52,286 bases of DNA, taken from contig CAMBRK010000025.1 in the NCBI GenBank assembly GCA_945870185.1, positions 1 to 52,286 of the forward strand, given 5' to 3'. A model generated the notes under the pieces. It was not told where the DNA came from, made no database searches, and was given only the letters and a program-made list of their open reading frames with translations. The stretch comes from Aureispira sp. CCB-QB1. GTDB lineage: Bacteria; Bacteroidota; Bacteroidia; Chitinophagales; Saprospiraceae. Positions 46,722 to 52,286 of this stretch are shown here, piece by piece; the first letter of the stretch is position 1, and each line of letters starts with the position of its first letter. A program made the position numbers and the translations under genes.

Positions 46722-47120
46722 GGTTATACCATCTACGGAGTATGGTGCTAGTATCATGGGAGTATCGTTGGAGGAGGTATGGAGTATGTATGGAGAATGA
46801 TACAGGTTGTCTCGTCCTATGTCTCGTCCTAAAATAGCCATACAGTTTAAAACACTTCAACCTTAATAATTATTATAAAAATCAGCTGAGTTTAACACTT
46901 CTCTCCAAATTTAAGCATGTAAAAATAAGTTATTCAATCAAGAAATATCTTAATTCTATGACAAAATGACATTTTGAGATAATGTAATAAGAAATCCTGT
47001 CAATTTTATCTGTCACAATGATAGGAATTAAGTGTTATTGTCTATTTGGCACATTTAATGATAAGTTAAGGTGTAAATAATTTATTTATTAACTTAATTT
47101 TATAAAAATTCAGATATTTT
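46722..47120. other. Intergenic region upstream of groES
   Basis: About 400 bp. The first part is G-rich DNA related to the minisatellite; the rest is AT-rich and should contain the groES promoter. I find no CIRCE element (TTAGCACTC-N9-GAGTGCTAA), so HrcA control is not supported. TCTATTTG at 47041 is a near match to the -7 box. Confidence 0.5.
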
Positions 47121-47384
47121 ATGAAACCAATTAATGACAGAGTAGTCGTAAAGCCAGCTCCAGCAGAGGAGAAAACCATCGGAGGTATCATCATTCCTGA
47201 TACTGCTAAAGAAAAACCGCAAAGAGGAGAAGTAGTATCAGTAGGACCAGGTAAAGATGGTATTGCGATGACTGTAAAAAAAGGAGACACTGTACTTTAC
47301 GGTAAGTATGCAGGACAAGAAATAAATCACGAAGGCGCAGATTACCTTATTATGAGAGAAGATGACATTTTGGTCATACTTTAA
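47121..47384 (+). CDS. groES: Co-chaperonin GroES
   Basis: 87 residues, slightly shorter than the common 94-97. Seen: [44 protein letters not shown], with the mobile loop [12 protein letters not shown] (16-27) that contacts GroEL, and the C-terminal EDDILVIL. It forms the heptameric lid of the GroEL folding chamber. GroEL follows 56 bp downstream, the usual operon order. Confidence 0.97.
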   Translation: MKPINDRVVVKPAPAEEKTIGGIIIPDTAKEKPQRGEVVSVGPGKDGIAMTVKKGDTVLYGKYAGQEINHEGADYLIMREDDILVIL

Positions 47385-47440
47385 TTATTTTATTAATTCT
47401 GTAAAAATTCATTCATTAATCAAATTCAAAAACTTTTAAT

Positions 47441-49078
47441 ATGGCTAAGATAGTTAGCTTTGATTCAGAAGCAAGAGCAAAATTAAAATCTGGTATTGAC
47501 CAATTGGCCAATGCAGTAAAAGTAACATTAGGACCTAAGGGTAGAAACGTAGTTATCCAAAAAAGTTTTGGTGCACCGATCATTACAAAAGATGGTGTGA
47601 CTGTAGCTAAAGAAATCGAACTAGAAGATGCAGTAGAAAACATGGGTGCTCAAATGGTGAAAGAAGTGGCATCTAAAACTGCAGACGCTGCGGGTGATGG
47701 TACTACTACGGCTACCGTTTTAGCCCAAGCTATGGTAAATGCAGGTATGAAATATGTTACTGCAGGTGCAAACCCTATGGATCTCAAGAGAGGTATTGAT
47801 AAGGCAGTAGGTGCTGTTATTGCAGATTTGAAAGCTCAAAGTGAAGTAGTAGGATCTGATTTTAGCAAAATCAAACAAGTGGCTTCTATTTCAGCAAATA
47901 ACGACGATGAAATCGGTTCGTTAATAGCTGACGCTATGAAGAGAGTTACCAAAGATGGTGTCATCACAGTAGAAGAAGCCAAAGGTACTGATACTTATGT
48001 TGACGAAGTGATCGGTATGCAGTTTGACAGAGGATATTTGTCACCTTACTTTATTACCAATACGGAGAATATGACTACGGAGTACGAAAATCCGTTGATC
48101 CTTATTCACGACAAAAAGATTTCTAATGTTCAGGAGATCGTTCCTATATTAGAGAAAGCAGTGCAAACTGGTCGTCCATTATTGATTATTGCTGAAGACG
48201 TAGATAGTCAGGCATTGGGTACTTTAGTGGTAAACAGATTGAGAGCAGGTCTTAAAATCGTGGCGGTAAAAGCTCCTGGTTTTGGAGATAGAAGAAAAGC
48301 TATGTTGGAAGATATCGCTATTTTGACAGGTGGTGTAGTCATCTCTGATGAGAAAGGATATAAACTTGAGAATGCAACACTTGAAGAATTAGGACAAGCA
48401 GAAAAAATCACCGTAGACAAAGATAATACTACTATCGTCAATGGTAAAGGCCAACAAGCGGATATCAACTCTAGAATCGGTCAAATTAAAGCCCAAATCG
48501 AAACCACAACTTCAGATTATGATAAAGAGAAGTTGCAAGAAAGATTGGCTAAATTGGCAGGTGGAGTAGCTGTACTTTATGTAGGTGCTGCTACTGAAGT
48601 GGAGATGAAGGAGAAAAAAGACAGAGTAGACGATGCACTTCATGCGACTAGAGCGGCAGTAGAAGAAGGTATCGTAGCTGGTGGTGGTGTAGCTTTAGTA
48701 AGAGCTATCTCAAGTTTGCTTGATCTTAAGGGTTCAAATGAAGATGAAAATCTAGGTATCCTGATCGTTAAGAAAGCATTGGAAGCACCACTTAGAATTA
48801 TTGCTGAAAATGCGGGAGTAGATGGTTCGGTTGTTTTCCAAGAAGTAGCTAAATCAACAGGTGCCAATGGTTACAACGCTAGAACTGATCAATATGAAGA
48901 TCTTAAAAAAGCAGGAGTCATCGACCCTACTAAAGTGACAAGAGTAGCTTTAGAAAATGCAGGCTCTATAGCATCTATGGTATTGACCACAGAGTGTGTG
49001 ATATCTGATAAGAAAGAAGAAGGTGGCGGAGGCCATGGTCATCCACCTATGGGTGGCGGCATGGGCGGCATGATGTAA
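47441..49078 (+). CDS. groEL: Chaperonin GroEL
   Basis: 545 residues, full length. Seen: [30 protein letters not shown] near the start, ATP-site [12 protein letters not shown] (about 86-97), apical-domain [13 protein letters not shown], and the Gly-Met-rich tail [16 protein letters not shown]-driven folding of cytoplasmic proteins with GroES. A strong terminator follows 25 bp after the stop. Confidence 0.99.
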   Translation: MAKIVSFDSEARAKLKSGIDQLANAVKVTLGPKGRNVVIQKSFGAPIITKDGVTVAKEIELEDAVENMGAQMVKEVASKTADAAGDGTTTATVLAQAMVNAGMKYVTAGANPMDLKRGIDKAVGAVIADLKAQSEVVGSDFSKIKQVASISANNDDEIGSLIADAMKRVTKDGVITVEEAKGTDTYVDEVIGMQFDRGYLSPYFITNTENMTTEYENPLILIHDKKISNVQEIVPILEKAVQTGRPLLIIAEDVDSQALGTLVVNRLRAGLKIVAVKAPGFGDRRKAMLEDIAILTGGVVISDEKGYKLENATLEELGQAEKITVDKDNTTIVNGKGQQADINSRIGQIKAQIETTTSDYDKEKLQERLAKLAGGVAVLYVGAATEVEMKEKKDRVDDALHATRAAVEEGIVAGGGVALVRAISSLLDLKGSNEDENLGILIVKKALEAPLRIIAENAGVDGSVVFQEVAKSTGANGYNARTDQYEDLKKAGVIDPTKVTRVALENAGSIASMVLTTECVISDKKEEGGGGHGHPPMGGGMGGMM

Positions 49079-49103
49079 TACATGCTTCCTAAGAGCAATG
49101 AAA

Positions 49104-49136
49104 AGCCTTGCAGAGCAATCTCGCAGGGCTTTTTTT
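49104..49136 (+). terminator. Intrinsic terminator after groEL
   Basis: AGCCTTGC (49104-49111) pairs with GCAGGGCT (49123-49130, one G-T pair), with an inner GAG/CTC pair around CAAT. Seven T follow. Confidence 0.9.
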
Positions 49137-49188
49137 ATGGCAGGTTTTGAAACTTTTGAAAAAAATAGATACTCTTAAAAAAAATCTA

Positions 49189-49196
49189 TATATTTG
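49189..49196 (+). promoter_or_regulatory. Candidate -7 box for the pappalysin-like gene
   Basis: TATATTTG is an exact TAnnTTTG match, 197 bp before the ATG at 49393. No -33 TTTG at the right spacing. The leader would be long. Confidence 0.4.
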
Positions 49197-49392
49197 TATG
49201 CGAAAAGAAAATATAGAATCACATGCATACGAATCACAAACGTATAATAAACGGATAAAATTAACAAAATTTCGTATTTTTTTAATATGGATTGTAAATC
49301 AATGAGATATGTGTCATAAGGGTCGAAATGAGTTTCGTAAAGCAAATAGTTATGTTTCATTAAAAGATTTTTCACACTTAAATTTTTATACA

Positions 49393-50999
49393 ATGAAAAA
49401 GATTTTTAAAATTTTACTCTTGATGTTTGTTTTTGCAAACTCACTTTTTGCTCAACAATCAATTCCTGAAGGAAGCGACATTGTTCCGGCACAGTTGGCA
49501 CCAGATTATCCAACTTCGCCATCTGACCATTGCTTCGACATTGAATATGTACAGGATAATTGTATTCCTGTATATATCAATGTTAATGTACATTTTTTTC
49601 TTGATGATAACTGTCAAGGAAATATAGCTACAGCGCCAGGAGTTAATGCTAATTTAAACCCAACAAATGCATTTGAAATCGCTGAACAAATAATCAATGA
49701 TGCAAATGCTTTCTTTGAAGGAATGAGCTCCAATTCTCAAGGATTGAATTATCAATGGAATACTGAAGCACACGGTGCCACAACAACTTCTTCACAATGC
49801 ATTCCGATTAGATATGTTTTAAAAGGAACTCGAATTCATTGCAATACAAATGCACAGAGTACAGGTTTGAGTTTTAGTGACTTCAATAACAGTTTTGTAA
49901 ATGGGGGAACTGAAATTAACATTTTTGTATCAAATGTAAATGGCGGAGCAAATGGCTTTACGTGGTTAAATTCAAATGGAATAGTGACTGAAAACTTAAG
50001 TGCAGCAGTATTAAATCACGAAGTAGGTCATTCATTAAACTTAGATCATACTTTTTCCAATTGGGGTGATGGGTGTGATGATACATGGGATTACGATTGG
50101 ACTTGGGATAGTGATTGTAATGAATCAACTAATGCTTCAGGAACAAACTGCTGGAGCAGTGAACCTACTTTCAATGGTCTAAATGCTTGCGATTTGACGT
50201 ATTTCTGTGTAGCACATCCTTGTTGTGATTGGTCTGCACAAAACAATAATTTGATGGCGTATAGTGCCTGGGCTGCGAATCCTGTCTACTCAGCATTGAC
50301 ATCATGTCAGATTACGACTATGTTAACTAATCTTGCGGAATATAAATGTGATTTTATAGAAGTTGGTGGTTGCCCACCGCCAAGTGCTTTTGTAGGAACT
50401 GTTCCCCAACCTGCAAACAGTTCAAAATGTCAAACATGCTTTTATTTAAATGGTAGCTATAATGAAAGTGGATATGAATTAGATATTTTAAGACCTAATG
50501 GCACAAAGATAGTTTCAACTGGTGAAGTATTTAATGAAGCAGGAAAATACTGTATTTCGCCCAAGTATGATAAGTGGGGAAACCCATATTGGCCAAATGG
50601 ATTTCAATCAGGGGTAGAATACAAAATTCACTTACAGTTTTTAATGAGTGTGGAGATACAGACGTTGTAGAATTTAAGTTTACTTTACCACCACTTTGCC
50701 AAAAAGTAATCATCGAACAAGTACCTGACACATTAAAATTTGCGATTGAGAGTATTTCTCCTAATCCATCTTCTTTGTATATCACCGTTAAATACAGTAC
50801 TAAAGAAAATGGACAATTAAAAATGTATGCATCAAACCTTAATACGTTAGCTCAATATGGAATAATCAGAAATACACCAGAAACCATTGGTGACAATCTA
50901 CAGTTTACATTGGATATATCAAATTGGCAATCTGGTATTAATTCATTGATATTTGAGTACAATGGTGATCTGATAATTGAAAACATCATAAAAAATTAG
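49393..50999 (+). pseudogene. Pappalysin-like (M43) secreted metalloprotease with T9SS type A CTD, interrupted by a frameshift
   Basis: Start at the ATG 49393, which gives a signal peptide (MKKIFKILLLMFVFANSLFA); the frame upstream to 49309 looks non-coding. Catalytic motif HEVGHSLNLDH at 209-219, a likely Met-turn at NLMAYSAW, and many Cys. The frame stops at 50670 after VEYKIHLQFLMSVEIQTL. In the next frame, LTVFNECGDTDVVEFKFTLP continues the protein naturally to 50999 with a type A sorting domain (ISPNPSSLYITVKYS). Loss of one A near 50633 would explain it. It may be a true mutation, phase variation or a sequence error. The product would be secreted and anchored by T9SS only if the frame is restored. 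Confidence 0.8.
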
Positions 51000-51001
51000 C
51001 T

Positions 51002-51919
51002 ATGAAGGTATTACTAATTTTGTTCCTAACACCATTAACTATATTAGGGCAAAAAACCGCATTTTGGGAAACCAAACTGTATTTTGAAGATGGACTTGGG
51101 AATAAAGACAGTATCACAATTGGCCACGATTTATACTCAAACGGCGATTTTAATCCAGAGTTTGGTGAAGTGAATATTAAAGATGTTCCTTGGAATAGTG
51201 AATTTGAAGTAAGAGCAAGCCACAACGAAGGTGCTAATAATCATTCTAGTCCCAAAGTTTTGTCAAAGAAAATTATTGGAGATACAGAAGCTGGTTTGCA
51301 TCCTACATATAACTGTCTTTTTGTACGGGAGCCATTAAAATTTTTTGTAAAAATAAAGAATTTTCCACTGAAAATTTCATGGAACAGTTCTGATCATAAT
51401 GATTTTTGCAATTTAAAAAATTTTTTAACTCCACATATTCTCCCTCAAGTTTTTTTAGATTGGTATAAAGATACAACTGGACTTGCTTCGGCGGAGAAAT
51501 ATGCTTGTCTTGCATCACAAAATGAATATATTATTGATAATTTTTCAAAAGTTAACAATGATTTTTTTGAATTTATATTAGAGCCAAACAATTCGGGAAG
51601 TTTTGATACTATTCATGGTTTTTTTATTGCATTTCTTACTCAAAGTTCAAGCAATTCACCTTGTAGTGGAACGGTTAATGTTATGGATATTGTAGCTCAA
51701 GACTTATCTATAAAGTTCTTTCCAAATCCAACATCAAATTTTATAAACTTAGAATCAACCGAATCTCTTAATTGGAAGTTGTTTGATTTTCAAGGAAGAT
51801 TATTAAGAATTGGTCAAGAGCTTATAATTGATATTCAAGACTTCAATAATGGTTTGTACTTTTTGAAAGTAAAAATTAATGATATTACAATAACCAAGAA
51901 AATAGTCAAAAGTGGTTAA
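51002..51919 (+). CDS. Secreted protein with T9SS type A sorting domain
   Basis: 305 residues with a signal peptide (MKVLLILFLTPLTILG). The central part (about 20-220) is not recognised. The last about 75 residues form a type A CTD: IKFFPNPTSNFINLEST, WKLFDFQGRLLR and NNGLYFLKVKINDITITKKIVKSG. It starts 2 bp after the end of the frameshifted protease, so the two are probably one unit; it may be an accessory or cargo partner. An attC-like hairpin begins 9 bp past its stop. Confidence 0.8.
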   Translation: MKVLLILFLTPLTILGQKTAFWETKLYFEDGLGNKDSITIGHDLYSNGDFNPEFGEVNIKDVPWNSEFEVRASHNEGANNHSSPKVLSKKIIGDTEAGLHPTYNCLFVREPLKFFVKIKNFPLKISWNSSDHNDFCNLKNFLTPHILPQVFLDWYKDTTGLASAEKYACLASQNEYIIDNFSKVNNDFFEFILEPNNSGSFDTIHGFFIAFLTQSSSNSPCSGTVNVMDIVAQDLSIKFFPNPTSNFINLESTESLNWKLFDFQGRLLRIGQELIIDIQDFNNGLYFLKVKINDITITKKIVKSG

Positions 51920-51927
51920 ATAACGAA

Positions 51928-51995
51928 ACATAACAAGCGATTTAACGACAGCCGCCCCTATCGGGAGCGGCCGTCGTAAATCGCAGGCGTTCACA
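51928..51995 (+). other. attC-like imperfect hairpin directly after a gene
   Basis: A 48-nt stem-loop (51937-51984) has arms GCGATTTA/TAAATCGC, then CGAC/GTCG, GCCGC/GCGGC and CCC/GGG around a TATC loop. Unpaired bases occur on one strand (A45, A50). It is flanked by ACATAAC (51928-51934) and GTTCACA (51989-51995), which share AAC and GTT with the integron core sites RYYYAAC and GTTRRRY but not the rest. Position and bulges resemble integron attC sites; the poor right core argues for caution. A long hairpin of another kind is the alternative. Confidence 0.4.
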
Positions 51996-52090
51996 GTCAG
52001 AAGAATAAGAACAAATAAATCAAGCATTGAAACCTAAAACATCGATCATATTATTCACAAGCTTCTTTCTCTTTGTAAATACCCATGCTG

Positions 52091-52111
52091 GCGCGAGTTT
52101 GTAACTCGTGC
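52091..52111. repeat. REP-like small palindrome
   Basis: GCGCGAGTT (52091-52099) and AACTCGTGC (52103-52111) form a 9-bp stem with one G-T pair and a TGT loop. GC-rich hairpins of this form occur as repetitive extragenic palindromes; only one copy is present in the window. Confidence 0.4.
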
Positions 52112-52170
52112 TTATAGATAACTTCTTTAATTTTATTATCACTACTAACCGACTAAAAAAATAAAAAAGC

Positions 52171-52193
52171 GGGTTAACCTCAAAGATTAACCC
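52171..52193 (-). terminator. Terminator for a minus-strand gene beyond the right edge
   Basis: GGGTTAA (52171-52177) and TTAACCC (52187-52193) form a 7-bp stem. On the minus strand it is followed by GC and six T. On the plus strand only four T follow. A minus-strand frame that would use it closes at 52257. Confidence 0.7.
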
Positions 52194-52256
52194 TTTTGTC
52201 ATACCTTTTGGCTACCAAACACATTAAGTATGACAGTCAAAGATAACTCAAAAAAT

Positions 52257-52286
52257 TTAGTCGGCCAGCCAATTTTCAAACAATTG
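52257..52286 (-). CDS. Possible C-terminal end of a gene cut by the right edge
   Basis: Ten codons on the minus strand, reading QLFENWLAD and a stop, run in from the edge. The terminator 64 bp downstream makes a gene here likely. Far too short to identify. Confidence 0.25.
   Translation of the reverse strand, partial: QLFENWLAD

Noticed and set aside
46604-46837. 77-codon frame through the minisatellite
   Set aside because: The protein is a translation of the tandem repeat (GTRGNS units) followed by random-looking sequence.
46840-47120. CIRCE or other heat-shock operator before groES
   Set aside because: No TTAGCACTC-N9-GAGTGCTAA or close variant found.
52020-52202. 60-codon minus-strand frame at the right end
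   Set aside because: Crosses the REP-like hairpin and the terminator; no protein-like features.

Overview
The window is AT-rich and reads as a chromosomal segment from a member of the Bacteroidota, most likely close to Saprospiraceae. Four things support this. Several promoters match the Bacteroidota -7 box TAnnTTTG, and the tRNA-Ala promoter also has a -33 TTTG at ideal spacing. Secreted proteins carry type IX secretion (T9SS) type A and type B C-terminal domains. A PorP/SprF-like gene follows a giant type B cargo. An iodotyrosine-deiodinase-like flavoprotein is present, a family with a characterised member in Haliscomenobacter. No rRNA, CRISPR array, prophage or intact insertion sequence was seen.

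Left part (1-12000): the start of an IscA/HesB-type Fe-S protein runs off the left edge. It is followed on the minus strand by an alpha-glucan phosphorylase-like protein lacking the PLP lysine, a Mn-type superoxide dismutase and the deiodinase-like nitroreductase. A plus-strand operon then runs apbE, DEDDh exonuclease, MbnP-like lipoprotein and MbnH-like di-haem peroxidase. It meets HMG-CoA lyase and adenine deaminase head-on. An outer-membrane protein gene follows.

Middle (12000-32700): three SurA-like envelope chaperone genes, tRNA-Ala(GGC) on the opposite strand, holA, accD and small membrane proteins. Next comes a 1953-residue secreted reprolysin-like metalloprotease with 11 Ig-like repeats and a type B CTD, then a PorP/SprF-like protein, an HD hydrolase and a subtilase. 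A minus-strand pair encodes a CAT-fold acyltransferase and a HAD hydrolase.

The most unusual locus is 32798-36424. Six operator-like palindromes repeat at an exact 28-bp period, followed by a promoter embedded in a perfect 18-bp inverted repeat. These precede a tightly coupled three-gene operon: a SatD-family protein with an RGDEF motif and a C-terminal HTH, a DUF3307 membrane protein with His/Asp residues in its membrane segments, and a TonB-dependent-receptor-like outer-membrane protein. I infer a self-regulated envelope or signalling module.

Right part (36500-52286): a TIM-barrel sugar isomerase, an MFS exporter whose true start seems to be non-AUG, a thioredoxin, a TrmH-type methyltransferase, an uncharacterised zincin lipoprotein, methylglyoxal synthase, an S9 peptidase, a HEAT-like protein, fmt and groES-groEL. 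The right end looks accessory: a frameshifted pappalysin-like T9SS protease, another T9SS cargo gene, an attC-like hairpin and a REP-like palindrome.
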